Origin: Paenibacillus sp. CC-CFT747
GTDB taxonomy: Bacteria > Bacillota > Bacilli > Paenibacillales > NBRC-103111
DNA length: 64,000 nucleotides
NCBI GenBank assembly: GCA_030323305.1
Contig: CP106741.1
Coordinates: forward strand, 4,649,501 to 4,713,500
Direction of reading: 5' to 3'
The notes under the pieces are model-generated. The model was given only the letters and a program-made list of their open reading frames with translations, was not told the origin of the DNA and ran no database searches. This document shows positions 17,025 to 25,718 of this stretch, piece by piece (position 1 is the stretch's first letter; every line of letters starts with the position of its first letter). The translations under genes were made by a program, and so were the position numbers.

Positions 17025-18128
17025 ATGATAATCGGTGTACCGAAAGAGATTAAACCGGATGAGAACCGGGCGGCGTTAACCCCCGCTTCGGCCTATACGT
17101 TAATCGGGAGGGGCCACCAAGTCTTTATCGAGAAAAAGCGGGGGCGGGAAGCGGCTTCTCCGACGAGGAATACGAAAAGGCGGGATGCCTGTTGCTCGAT
17201 ACGGCGGAGGAAGTCTGGAGCCGCGCGGATATGGTGATGAAGGTGAAGGAGCCCATTCCGGCCGAGTACCCCCGGTTCCGCAAAGGACTCCTCCTGTTCA
17301 CGTATCTTCATCTTGCTGCGGATCGAGCGCTGACGGAAGCGTTGGTGGAGAGCGGGGTAACCGGTATCGCTTACGAGACGGTACAAGCCTCTAACGGCGC
17401 TCTCCCGCTGCTTACCCCGATGAGCGAGGTGGCGGGCCGCATGTCGGTACAGGCCGGAGCCCATTATTTGCAGAAAGCCTATGGAGGGAAAGGCGTTCTC
17501 TTAGGAGGCGTTCCGGGCGTGCTGCCGGCCAAGGTCGTCATTCTGGGGGCGGGGTGGTAGGCACCAATGCCGCCAAGATGGCGATGGGGCTCGGGGCCGA
17601 CGTGACGATCTTGGACCGAAGCCTTGACCGTCTGCGGCAGCTCGATGATCAGTTCGGGGCCAGGCTGCAGACCTTGTACTCTAATCCCTACAATGTGCAT
17701 GAGGCGGCAAGGGCGGCCGATCTCCTCATCGGAGCCGTTCTGATCCCGGGGGCGAAAGCTCCACGGCTGGTCACCGAAGAAACGGTCCGGCAGATGACGG
17801 CGGGATCGGTGATCGTGGACGTGGCTGTGGACCAAGGGGCTCGATCGAGACCATTGACCGGGTGACCACTCACAGCCATCCGGTGTATGAAGTTCACGGA
17901 GTTCTTCATTATGCGGTCGGCAATATGCCGGGAGCCGTACCCCGCACCTCCACGCTTGCCTTGAACAATGCCACCCTTCCTTATGCCATGGAGCTGGCGG
18001 ATAAAGGGCTGAAAGCGGCCGCGCAAGGAGCACTGGCATCCGGGGTAAACGTGCATGACGGGAAGATTACCTACAAGGCCGTAGCGGACGCCCATCAGAT
18101 GGCTTACTCGGCTTGGCCGGCATCCTGA
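17025..18128 (+). CDS. ald: Alanine dehydrogenase (frame interrupted three times)
   Basis: NAD-dependent L-alanine dehydrogenase (L-alanine to pyruvate and ammonia), important in Bacillales for alanine use and sporulation. It begins MIIGVPKEIKPDENRAALTP, the universal Ald start, and includes ADMVMKVKEP, the TYLHLA segment, a Rossmann motif (ILGAG followed by VVGTNAAKMAMGLGA) and HSHPVYEVHGVLHYAV, then NMPGAVPRTST with the conserved ALNNATLPY. Frame breaks lie at the A run 17133-17137, the G run 17551-17554 and the G run 17836-17839; in each case one missing base of the same run restores the family sequence. About 369 codons after repair. Three independent one-base losses in homopolymers point to sequence error rather than decay. 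Confidence 0.9.
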
Positions 18129-18607
18129 CCGTAATTCACGAGTACATTTACAATTTTCTGAAGCCGTATGTATTCATTATTCTCGAGCTGGTGGCTGAAA
18201 TAGGCGTACAGGTAAGCGGCATCGGGGAAGACGAGCCCCGGGTAGCAAACGACCTCCTTCACGGCGTGGGGATTATCGATGATGATCTGCCATTCCCCGT
18301 CCCGCTCGTATGGAGGTATGCGCTTCAAGACCTCCCGCTTGGCCTCCACTTCTTTCTCCAGCTCGTCCCAAACCACCTGCCAGGAAGGACTAACGCTGCC
18401 GGGATCGGGAAGCAGCCTTCTTGCTGTGGCGACAAGCGTTAGCAGGGAGTCTGCCTCTTCGTCCATAAACGTCTTGATCTTGAGCTTAAACCCTTCCAGC
18501 AGGGCATGAAAGCCCGAATACCCTCCGCGGGTCACGATCTCCTGGAACACCAGGAGGTCTTCTTCCGTTTGGGCCTTCTCCAGCAGATGCAGAGGCTCGT
18601 TCTTCAT
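18104..18607 (-). CDS. Protein of unknown function (167 residues)
   Basis: Starts at ATG 18607 (AAAGGAGA upstream at good spacing); an in-frame ATG 45 bases further upstream has no such site. The product is soluble, acidic and probably helical: PLHLLEKAQTEEDLLVF at the N-terminus, a central Leu-rich helix, a WQIIIDNPHAVKEVV segment, and a C-terminal Tyr-rich YLYAYFSHQLENNEYIRL. I do not recognise the family. Its 3' end overlaps the end of alanine dehydrogenase by 25 bases in convergent orientation. Confidence 0.7.
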   Translation of the reverse strand: MKNEPLHLLEKAQTEEDLLVFQEIVTRGGYSGFHALLEGFKLKIKTFMDEEADSLLTLVATARRLLPDPGSVSPSWQVVWDELEKEVEAKREVLKRIPPYERDGEWQIIIDNPHAVKEVVCYPGLVFPDAAYLYAYFSHQLENNEYIRLQKIVNVLVNYGQDAGQAE

Positions 18608-18759
18608 GGGCGGCGATTCTCCTTTAGCGGATGATTGCATATAATTTAACACAATCGGTAAGAGTTTTAAAGAAGCCGGCGGGGGCGTTCCAAGTGAAGA
18701 AGGGACTCGGCCACCCAGAGTAAGAAAGGGAAAGAACGGGGAACGTAAAGGGTACGCCG

Positions 18760-19602
18760 ATGGCGGAAACGAAGAAGGAAGGGAGACCGGCTGTGACCTT
18801 TATTAAAGAGCTGTTCCGTCACATTAAGGAAGACGAGCCCTTCGGCATGGCGGCTCAATGCGCCTATTATTTCCTGCTATCGTTCTTTCCTTTCCTGCTT
18901 TTTCTCGTCAGCTTGCTCGGCTACCTGCCCGTTACGACGCAAAGTGTTCTTGAGCTGACCCGCCAGTATATCCCGAAAGGGGTCGAACCGGGTGTCCGGG
19001 AGCAGCTTCAGCATATTTTTGAGGTTCGGCGCGGCGGCGCTCTTTCCTTCGGAATCTTATTTACACTGGTTTCCTCCAGCACCGCTCTTAATGCTATTGT
19101 TCTAAATGTTAACAAAGCCTATGGGCTTCCGGCGCGCAAGAGCTTCATTCATTCCCAGCTGCTTGCGATTGGGTTAACCATGGCCCTACTCCTGGTTGTC
19201 GTCTTCGTGCTCCTCTTCAGTGTTTTCGGACAAACCATAGGAGACTGGCTTTTTCAATGGCATTTCCTCTCAGGAGATCAAGTATCGCTTTGGAACGGTC
19301 TGCGCTGGGTGGTGGCCTTTGTCGTCCTGTTTCTGGTGTTTACGGGAGTATATTTCGTCGCCCCCAACACTTGCTTGACGTGCAAGGATGTGCTGCCCGG
19401 GGCGCTGTTTGCCGCTCTCGGATGGCAGGTCGCGTCCTTCGGATTTTCATTCTACGTTAGTCATTGGGGGCGCTACAATGTCACCTATGGAAGCTTGGCG
19501 GGGATCATCGTGCTCTTGGTCTGGTTCTACATAAGCGCTCTTCTTATCCTGATCGGAGGAGAAATTAACGCTATCACTTATGGAAGGCGGAAGAATGCCT
19601 AG
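18760..19602 (+). CDS. YihY/BrkB-family inner-membrane protein
   Basis: 280-residue membrane protein with about six hydrophobic segments. FGMAAQCAYYFLLSFFPFLLFL near the N-terminus is the family hallmark (YihY/virulence factor BrkB, once mis-named RNase BN), and the C-terminal VTYGSLAGIIVLLVWFYISALLILIGGEINA stretch is the other conserved block. Function is not established; suggested roles include transport or envelope integrity. Start ATG follows AAAGGG. It precedes a two-component system by about 70 bases, possibly in one transcript. Confidence 0.9.
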   Translation: MAETKKEGRPAVTFIKELFRHIKEDEPFGMAAQCAYYFLLSFFPFLLFLVSLLGYLPVTTQSVLELTRQYIPKGVEPGVREQLQHIFEVRRGGALSFGILFTLVSSSTALNAIVLNVNKAYGLPARKSFIHSQLLAIGLTMALLLVVVFVLLFSVFGQTIGDWLFQWHFLSGDQVSLWNGLRWVVAFVVLFLVFTGVYFVAPNTCLTCKDVLPGALFAALGWQVASFGFSFYVSHWGRYNVTYGSLAGIIVLLVWFYISALLILIGGEINAITYGRRKNA

Positions 19603-19672
19603 GACGAGCCATACCCGGGAGCGGCCAAGTAAGGTAAACTAAAGGGAAAGGCCTATTTTGGGGGAGTGGCGG

Positions 19673-20503
19673 TTGACCTACAAGCAAATCAAATGGATGA
19701 TTCTGATCGTACCCACGATCGTTCTCGGCTTGTTCGAGTATGCGCGGCATAACCTGTTCATGAAATACATTTCGATGGGACTCGGCAACTGGCTGGCCCC
19801 CGTCATTCTGCTGGCAGTCCTGCTCGTTCTGATGCGGGTCCTGTTCAAGCTGCTGGAGGGTACACAAGAGGAGCTGAACAAAGAACGGAGCGTTAAAGCG
19901 GCCTTGGAGGAGAGAGAACGTTTGGCCAGGGAGCTTCACGACGGGATCGCCCAGTCTCTTTTCCTCTTATCGGTCAAAATGGACCGGCTGGAGCATGAAG
20001 GAGTGGAAGGACAAGGGAAAAGGTATGGGGAGCTTCGCCAGACGGTTCATCAGGTCAATGAGTACGTCCGGCAGGCGATCTCCAATCTCCGCTTCCCTCC
20101 CCAATCGGAGGCTTATCCTTGGAGGCAGTCCATCGAGCAGCTTCTGACGGGCCTGGAGGAGTCGGCGGGGATCCGGGCCTCGCTGGACTGGACCTTGGAC
20201 GAAGAAGGCCTTACTCCGAAGGAGAAGGTGGAGCTGTATGCTTTTGTCCGCGAAGCGCTGATCAATGTTCAGAAGCATGCCCAGGCGGACAGCGTTCAGG
20301 TTATGGCCGCGGGTCGGAAGGAGAGCTGGGTGTGCACGGTCCGGGATGATGGAAGAGGCTTCAAAGCGGAGGCGCCCGCAGCTCCGGAGCGCTATGGCCT
20401 ACGAATTCTTAAGGAACGGGCGGCCGAGATGGGATGGAAGCTGGAGATCGTTTCTTCCCCGGCCGGTACAAGCCTGACCCTGGAGAAAGGAGGGAAGAGA
20501 TGA
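19673..20503 (+). CDS. Sensor histidine kinase (HisKA_3, NarL-system type)
   Basis: About 276 residues. Two membrane helices near the N-terminus (about residues 8-24 and 39-58) with a very short loop resemble intramembrane-sensing kinases (LiaS/DesK-like group). The dimerisation/phosphoacceptor box ERERLARELHDGIAQSLFLL places the phospho-His at about residue 89; the ATPase domain shows the N box (REALINVQKHAQA) and the G1 box (DDGRGF). Start TTG 19673 is chosen for the GGGGGAG site before it; TTG 19658 is the alternative. The stop overlaps the response regulator start (ATGA). Confidence 0.88.
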   Translation: MTYKQIKWMILIVPTIVLGLFEYARHNLFMKYISMGLGNWLAPVILLAVLLVLMRVLFKLLEGTQEELNKERSVKAALEERERLARELHDGIAQSLFLLSVKMDRLEHEGVEGQGKRYGELRQTVHQVNEYVRQAISNLRFPPQSEAYPWRQSIEQLLTGLEESAGIRASLDWTLDEEGLTPKEKVELYAFVREALINVQKHAQADSVQVMAAGRKESWVCTVRDDGRGFKAEAPAAPERYGLRILKERAAEMGWKLEIVSSPAGTSLTLEKGGKR

Positions 20504-21140
20504 CAGAGGAATATCGGGTTCTGCTCGTGGACGACAATGCGTTTGCCCGGCAGGGGATGGCCGAAATTCTTAGCATGGACCCCATCTTTAAGGTGGTGGC
20601 GGAAGGCGAGAACGGAAGAGAGGCTCTGGAGCTCACGGAGAAATGGATGCCGGATCTCATCCTGATGGATATCAACATGCCGGAGCTGGACGGGCTGGAG
20701 GCGACAAAGAGAATCAAGGACCGGTATCCCTATGTTAAAATCGTCATGGTAACCGTCTCCGACGACATCACCGACCTCTTCGAGGCGTTAAAGAAGGGGG
20801 CGCAGGGCTATCTTCTCAAAAACCTTCGACCGACGGCATGGCATGAATATTTACGGGCGATCGCAACCGATGAAGTCCCTATGTCCCGGGAGCTCGCTCT
20901 GCAATTCTTAAGAGAATTTACGCTGCGGGAACGAAGCCAGCCGAAGAAGCTCCCTTGACGGCACGGGAGCAGGAGATTCTGGAGCTCGTCGCCAAGGGCC
21001 TGTCCAACCGGGAAATTTCCGAGAGGCTTATCATTTCCGAGCATACGGTCAAAAACCACTTGAAGAACCTGCTTCAGAAGCTGCATCTGGAGAACCGGGT
21101 TCAATTAACCCGGTTTGCTTTTGAGCAAGGATTGTTTTAA
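20500..21140 (+). CDS. NarL/FixJ-family response regulator (frame interrupted between domains)
   Basis: Receiver domain at residues 1-125 with the acidic pair (VDDN), phospho-acceptor Asp (LMDINMP), Thr (MVTVSDD) and Lys (GYLLKN), followed by a LuxR-type HTH (LTAREQEILELVAKGLSNREISERL ... EHTVKNHLKNLLQKL). The reading frame shifts once between 20936 and 20953: without repair the receiver ends at a stop at 20956-20958 and the DNA-binding domain is a separate frame. One extra base (for example in the GAAGAAG stretch) joins them, so I treat this as one gene. ATG 20500 overlaps the kinase stop, so kinase and regulator are translationally coupled. Confidence 0.88.
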
Positions 21141-21152
21141 GACTTACGAACG

Positions 21153-21184
21153 GCCGGCCCGCTTCCTAGGGCCGGCTTTTTTTA
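21153..21184 (+). terminator. Terminator of the two-component operon
   Basis: Perfect 8-bp GC stem (GCCGGCCC with GGGCCGGC), an eight-base loop and seven T's. Confidence 0.9.
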
Positions 21185-21219
21185 TTTCTAAAACGGATTT
21201 TGATTGTAAGAAAATGGAT

Positions 21220-21247
21220 TTGAATTATCAAGAAAAAGGTCTATAAT
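21220..21247 (+). promoter_or_regulatory. Promoter of the marR-hlyD-MFS operon
   Basis: TTGAAT at 21220-21225, a 16-base spacer and consensus TATAAT at 21242-21247. Confidence 0.65.
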
Positions 21248-21265
21248 AGATCGAAGGTTAATATT

Positions 21266-21275
21266 TTAGTACTAA
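21266..21275. promoter_or_regulatory. Candidate MarR operator
   Basis: A perfect 10-bp palindrome TTAGTACTAA in an AT-rich surround, about 19 bases downstream of the -10 hexamer and 40 bases before the MarR gene. This is where an autorepressing MarR protein commonly binds. That this protein binds here is inference. Confidence 0.45.
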
Positions 21276-21313
21276 TATATTCAATACTTAAATAGTTTGC
21301 GAAAGGAGGAATT

Positions 21314-21763
21314 GTTACGGATAACGCCCAAGAGAAATTCACGGAGGTCTTTCTCTCCGTTAAGGAGATTAACGGAGCTCTCCACCACCTGCTGCGCAGC
21401 ATTGCCGAGGAGGCGGGGCTGACCCCTCTGCAGTTGAGCATCCTGGGGGCAATCTCACGCGGCCACGATTTAAAGGTTACGGATGTGGCCGATAAGGTTT
21501 GCATGTCCGGAAGTGCCGTCAGCATAGCAAGTGATCAGCTGGTTCAGATGGGACTTGTGGAAAGAACAAGGCACCGGGATGACCGGCGCATCGTCGGTCT
21601 TACGCTGACGGAGGAAGGGACGCGGAAGCTGGGCAGCATTCACGATGGCGATTCGCTGTACAGTGACTGCTTGTCCAAGCTGCAAGGGTTCTCTGCAGAC
21701 GAAGTAACGCAAATGCTCGATACACACAAAAAACTAATGAAAATTTTTAAACAAGGAGCGTAA
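21314..21763 (+). CDS. MarR-family transcriptional regulator
   Basis: Winged-helix regulator of about 149 codons. The frame is open from before 21311 and reads TDNAQEKFTEVFLSVKEIN, the helix LHHLLRSIAEEAGLTPLQLSIL, the recognition region VTDVADKVCMSGSAVSIASDQLVQMGLVER and the wing RHRDDRRIVGLTLTEEG. The site AAAGGAGG is at 21302-21309, but no ATG/GTG/TTG follows in frame; the in-frame codons are ATT (21311) and GTT (21314). A single lost G after 21316 would give a TTG start with ideal spacing. The next in-frame TTG (21434) would remove the first helix. The gene leads the HlyD-MFS efflux operon and probably represses it. Confidence 0.83.
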   Translation, partial: VTDNAQEKFTEVFLSVKEINGALHHLLRSIAEEAGLTPLQLSILGAISRGHDLKVTDVADKVCMSGSAVSIASDQLVQMGLVERTRHRDDRRIVGLTLTEEGTRKLGSIHDGDSLYSDCLSKLQGFSADEVTQMLDTHKKLMKIFKQGA

Positions 21764-21770
21764 CGCCTTT

Positions 21771-22421
21771 ATGAACACCACCAAAGTCTTAATGATTAAC
21801 ATCGTGGTCCTGCTGCTTTTAATTGCCGGCGGGTTCACCGGATATTATTACTACAACCAGTCCACTTTATATCTGAAAACCAAAAACGCACAGGTAGCCG
21901 GCCAGCAGATGACCATCGCCGCACCGGCCGCCGGCCATCTGAAAGATTGGAAAGGCAAGTCGGGGACGGCTCTGAAAGCCGGAGAAACCGTTGGTGACGT
22001 GGAAACGGCCGGAGCGCAAGGCACGGCTCAGGTTAACGTAACCATTCCGCAGGACGGAACGATCGTCCAGAACATGGCGGTGGACAACCAGATGGTGGCA
22101 CCGGGGACGCCCCTTGCTTACGCCTATGACCTTAAGAACCTGTGGGTAACGGCGAACATCAGCGAAACGGATCTCGAAGACGTCAAGGTCGGCCAAACGG
22201 TCGATGTGTATGTGGATGCTTATCCTAACATCACGTTCAACGGTACCGTGGAGCAGATCGGCATGACGACGGCGGGAACGTTCTCTCTGCTGCCCCAGTC
22301 GAACAGCAATGCGAACTATACGAAGGTGACTCAGGTCATTCCGGTAAAAATTACTCTGAACAACAGCCAGGCCGCGGGATTGGCACCAGGCATGAGCGCT
22401 GAAGTCCGCATCCATAAGTGA
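21771..22421 (+). CDS. HlyD/EmrA-type efflux adaptor
   Basis: 216-residue membrane-fusion-type protein: one N-terminal membrane helix (about residues 7-27), then a short biotinyl-lipoyl-like domain (NAQVAGQQMTIAAPAAGHLKDW; second half NVTIPQDGTIVQNMAVDNQMVAPGTPLAY), then a beta-barrel domain (LWVTANISETDLEDVKVGQTVDVYVD) ending in LAPGMSAEVRIHK. The usual long coiled coil is missing, as in short Gram-positive EmrA-like proteins. It sits 8 bases after marR and 14 before the MFS exporter, with which it should form an efflux unit in the cell membrane. Confidence 0.87.
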   Translation: MNTTKVLMINIVVLLLLIAGGFTGYYYYNQSTLYLKTKNAQVAGQQMTIAAPAAGHLKDWKGKSGTALKAGETVGDVETAGAQGTAQVNVTIPQDGTIVQNMAVDNQMVAPGTPLAYAYDLKNLWVTANISETDLEDVKVGQTVDVYVDAYPNITFNGTVEQIGMTTAGTFSLLPQSNSNANYTKVTQVIPVKITLNNSQAAGLAPGMSAEVRIHK

Positions 22422-22434
22422 GGGGGAGGACTTT

Positions 22435-24069
22435 ATGGCAGAATCTAAATCGTTAGTTGTTTATGACCCCGTTCCGGTGAAGGAAGAACCTGTTCATCGC
22501 GGCGTTCTCCTTTTTGTCCTGGTTCTGGGGGCGTTTATTGCCATCCTGAATCAGACGCTGCTTAATGTGGCGATTCCGCATCTCATGAACGACTTCAATG
22601 TATCGTCCTCCACCATCCAGTGGTTGTCGACGGCGTACATGCTCGTGAACGGGATCGTCATCCCGATCTCGGCCTATCTGATTGGGACCTTTACAACCCG
22701 GCAGCTTTTTCTCGGCGCTATGATTTCCTTTACGGTCGGAAGCCTGATCTGCGGAGTAGCGCCTACTTTCTCCGTCATGCTGATCGGCCGAATCGTTCAG
22801 GGGCTCGGAGCCGGTATTATCATGCCTCTTATGATGACCGTCATTCTCAACATCTTCCCTCCGGAAACCCGGGGGCGCTCTATGGGGATGATCGGGATCG
22901 CGATGTTCTTCGCTCCGGCGGTAGGGCCGACCCTTTCCGGATGGATTATCGAGCATTGGTCTTGGAGAATTCTATTCTACGTGGCCATGCCGCTCGCTAT
23001 CGCCGATATCATTCTGGCCTACTTCCTGTTGAAAAATGTAACGAAGAAGACCAATCCGCGCTTTGACCTAGCCGGATTTCTGACTTCGACCGTCGGTCTC
23101 GGCTTTTTGCTGTACGGCTGCAGTGAGGCAGGAAGCAAAGGCTGGGGGACGCGGTGGTGGACGTTTCCCTGATCATCGGGGCCATCGCTCTCGTGCTGTT
23201 TATTATCCGGGAGCTGACGACTCCTAATCCGATGCTGAACCTCCGGGTCTTCAAATTCGGTATTTTCACCACAAGCGTCATTGTCAGCTGTATCGTCAAC
23301 ATGGCTATGTTCGGGGCGACCATTCTCGTTCCTATCTACGTTCAGAACATCCGGGGCTTCTCCGCGATGGATTCCGGCCTGCTTATGCTGCCGGGAGCTC
23401 TTCTGATGGGGATCATGTCGCCCATCACCGGTGCTTTGATGGACAAGGTCGGAGCGCGGCCGCTCGCCATCATCGGATTAACCATTACGGCCGTTACCAC
23501 TTGGGAGCTGTCGAAGCTCGGACCGGATACGACCTATCATTCCCTCATGCTGCTCTATACGCTGCGCATGTTCGGAATGTCGTTCATTGCGATGACGATT
23601 ATGACCGCCGGACTCAACCAAATTCCAAGGAGCTCGTAAGCCACGCAACGGCGGCCTCCAACACGGCCCGTCAGGTAGCGGCTTCTCTTGGAACGGCTCT
23701 TCTCGTTACCGTCATGTCCAACCGTTCGACGTTCCATCTGGGGAATTCTCGTACACGATGACTTCGACCAACCCGAACCTAATGGATATCGTTCAGAAGC
23801 TCGGAGCGGGCTTCGCAGCCAAGCTGGGCATTCCGGCAGACGCCTCGCAAGGAGTCGTCTCCCAGATGCTGTACGGGCTTGCCGTTAAGCAATCCACGAT
23901 TATGGGGATCAACGATGCCTTTGTCGTGGCGACCGTTCTTACGGTTATCGCGCTCGTCTGCTCCTTCTTCCTGAAAAGAGTGAAGCTGGACAAAGCGCCT
24001 GCCGTCAAAACGGAGCTGGTCCCCGTACCGAGGGAACAGCAGAGGACGATTGTCGTCAAGCAGGGATAA
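22435..24069 (+). CDS. MFS multidrug exporter, DHA2/EmrB-QacA type (frame interrupted three times)
   Basis: About 545 codons after repair; a 14-helix drug:proton antiporter. Motif-like segments: LNQTLLNVAIPHL in helix 1, STAYMLVNGIVIP, LIGRIVQGLGAGIIMPL and a GIAMFFAPAVGPTLSGWII motif-C helix. Breaks are at the G run 23144-23148 (joins SKGWG to DAVVDVSLIIG), at 23627-23630 (joins NQIP to KELVSHATAASNTARQV) and at the G run 23740-23743 (joins FHLG to EFSYTMTSTNP); each needs one extra base. With the upstream MarR and HlyD genes this is a standard inducible efflux operon. The substrate is unknown. Confidence 0.88.
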
Positions 24070-24119
24070 TCCAATCCAATTAACAAGTAAAGCCGCATCA
24101 AGAACGGAGGAACCGTCGG

Positions 24120-24658
24120 ATGAAAGTATATGTAATCTATGACAGTGAAAGCGGAAGGACGGAGGCGTTGGCCCGGGCTGTAGCCGAAGGAGCGGAGGCT
24201 GCTCCGGGAGCGGAGGTTTCCTTGATGCATGTCAAGGAGGCCGATGTCCGGAAGCTTGAGGATGCCGATGCGATTATCTGGGGCTGCCCCGGTCACTTCG
24301 GAACGATAAGCTCGGGGCTCAAATCGTGGATCGACAAGCTCGGGTATTTATGGGCGGCCGGCAAGCTGGTGGGCAAGGTAGGAGCCGCGTTCTGTACGAC
24401 GGCTACGGTTCACGGGGGACAGAGATGACCCTCTGGAACTTGATCACCCCCATGCTGCATAACGGCATGATCATTGTCGGACTGCCCGGCAATATCCCCG
24501 AGAACGCTCTTTACGGAACCTATTATGGAGTAGGCATCACTTGTCCGGTCGAACTGGACGAAAACGCTCCGCTTAACATGCCGACCGAGAATGACCTGGC
24601 CTTGGGCCGGGCGCTGGGACGCCGGGTAGCGGATGTTGCCCGCAAAATTACGTCATAA
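24120..24658 (+). CDS. wrbA: WrbA-like flavodoxin / NAD(P)H:quinone oxidoreductase (frame interrupted)
   Basis: Flavodoxin fold: KVYVIYDSESGRTEALARAVAEG is the FMN phosphate loop, ADAIIWGCPGHFGTISSGLKSWIDKLG the second FMN loop, and TATVHGG followed by TEMTLWNLITPMLHNGMIIVGLP the WrbA-specific segment. The frame shifts at the G run 24414-24418; one more G restores the family sequence, total about 180 codons. Family members reduce quinones with NAD(P)H in two-electron steps, giving redox protection. It follows the efflux operon by 50 bases with its own GGAGGAA site and may be co-transcribed. Confidence 0.85.
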
Positions 24659-24679
24659 ACGTGCGGGGAGGTGAAGGAT

Positions 24680-25567
24680 GTGTTTGTTACTTATTTCATC
24701 CTGTTCGTCATCGTGGCCGGCTGTATTTTGATCCCGCTCAACCTGCGGCTTCTTAAGGAACGCAAGACGGGAGCCAACGCTTCTGAGCCGGAAGAGGCAG
24801 GAGAAGAAGCCGTCACCCGTCCTAACCAGGATGGCACAGCGGAAAGGGGAGCGTCCCGCCCGGCATCGGCTGAGGCGGGAAGCCCGGGCCATTCCGCGGA
24901 AACCCGCGGAAGCGGTGAGCCCTCGGCAGCTGTCCGCGAACCGGAGGCTGGAAGCTATCCGGAAACTGCCGAAGGCAGCGAGGCAGGAGCGGCCGCTGGC
25001 CGCTGGCCGGAGACCGGCCGCATGGCGGAAGGAGCGCATGAGCGGGAAGCCGCAGACGGCCGCTGGCCGCATGAAGCGGACGCTGACGCGGTGAGGCCGC
25101 ATCCGCCGGGCGGCGAGGAAACCGGCCGGCGGGCAGCGGCGCTGCACGAGCCGGGCGAGTCCGCCCGCGGCGGCGCCGGGGCCAGCGAGACGGCGGCAAC
25201 GGCGGCATCGCTGGAGCTGCCGGCCGAAGGCCTGCCGCCGCGCAAGAGCCGGCTGGCGCGCAGCCGCGGCCGACGGGCTCAGGCGCCTCTGGCTGAGGCG
25301 CCTCTGGCCGAGCCGCGCCGTCAGGCGGAGTCTCCGGCTGCCGCAGATGCGGCGACGCCCAGCTCCGCGCCTGCCGTTGCGCAAGAGCCGGCTGCCCCAC
25401 CGGCGGACCCGGCTCCGAGCGACCGCGACTATCGCAGCGCGCTCCGGCAGGAGCTGGCGGCAGCCAAGCGCAGGGCCGAGGAGTCTTCCTCCGCCAAGGC
25501 GGATGACGTGAGCGACGATGATTACCGCAGCATCCTGCGCTCCATGAGCCGGCCGGATAAGAAATAG
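24680..25567 (+). CDS. Membrane-anchored low-complexity protein of unknown function
   Basis: About 295 residues. One N-terminal hydrophobic helix (FVTYFILFVIVAGCILIPL) is followed by a long Ala/Glu/Arg/Gly/Pro-rich, probably disordered region of about 220 residues coded by very GC-rich DNA (roughly 24950-25450), with a short tandem repeat (APLAE twice). The C-terminus carries a repeated small motif, DRDYRSALRQEL and then DDDYRSILRSM, the only part that looks conserved. GTG 24680 is chosen because GGGGAGG lies eight bases upstream; GTG 24671 overlaps that site. Topology would put the disordered tail in the cytoplasm. Family not recognised. Confidence 0.65.
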   Translation: MFVTYFILFVIVAGCILIPLNLRLLKERKTGANASEPEEAGEEAVTRPNQDGTAERGASRPASAEAGSPGHSAETRGSGEPSAAVREPEAGSYPETAEGSEAGAAAGRWPETGRMAEGAHEREAADGRWPHEADADAVRPHPPGGEETGRRAAALHEPGESARGGAGASETAATAASLELPAEGLPPRKSRLARSRGRRAQAPLAEAPLAEPRRQAESPAAADAATPSSAPAVAQEPAAPPADPAPSDRDYRSALRQELAAAKRRAEESSSAKADDVSDDDYRSILRSMSRPDKK

Positions 25568-25577
25568 CTAGAACCGC

Positions 25578-25613
25578 AAAGCCCTGTCCATCATCCGATG
25601 GCGGGGCTTTTTG
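25578..25613 (+). terminator. Terminator after the low-complexity protein gene
   Basis: GCCCTG pairs with CGGGGC and an inner CCATC/GATGG stem closes an ATCC loop; five T's follow. Confidence 0.8.
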
Positions 25614-25718
25614 CAGGCGCCCGGCGGAATTTGTCGACAGGGGCGTTTTTTTGGTACAAAATAAGGGTAAGAGGCTAGAATAAGAAGAGAAATACGAACG
25701 GACGGGGGATACCGCCAG

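Noticed and set aside
24822..25400. Minus-strand Pro/Arg/Ala-rich frames opposite the low-complexity gene
   Set aside because: Product of extreme GC content; no ribosome site and no conserved motif.
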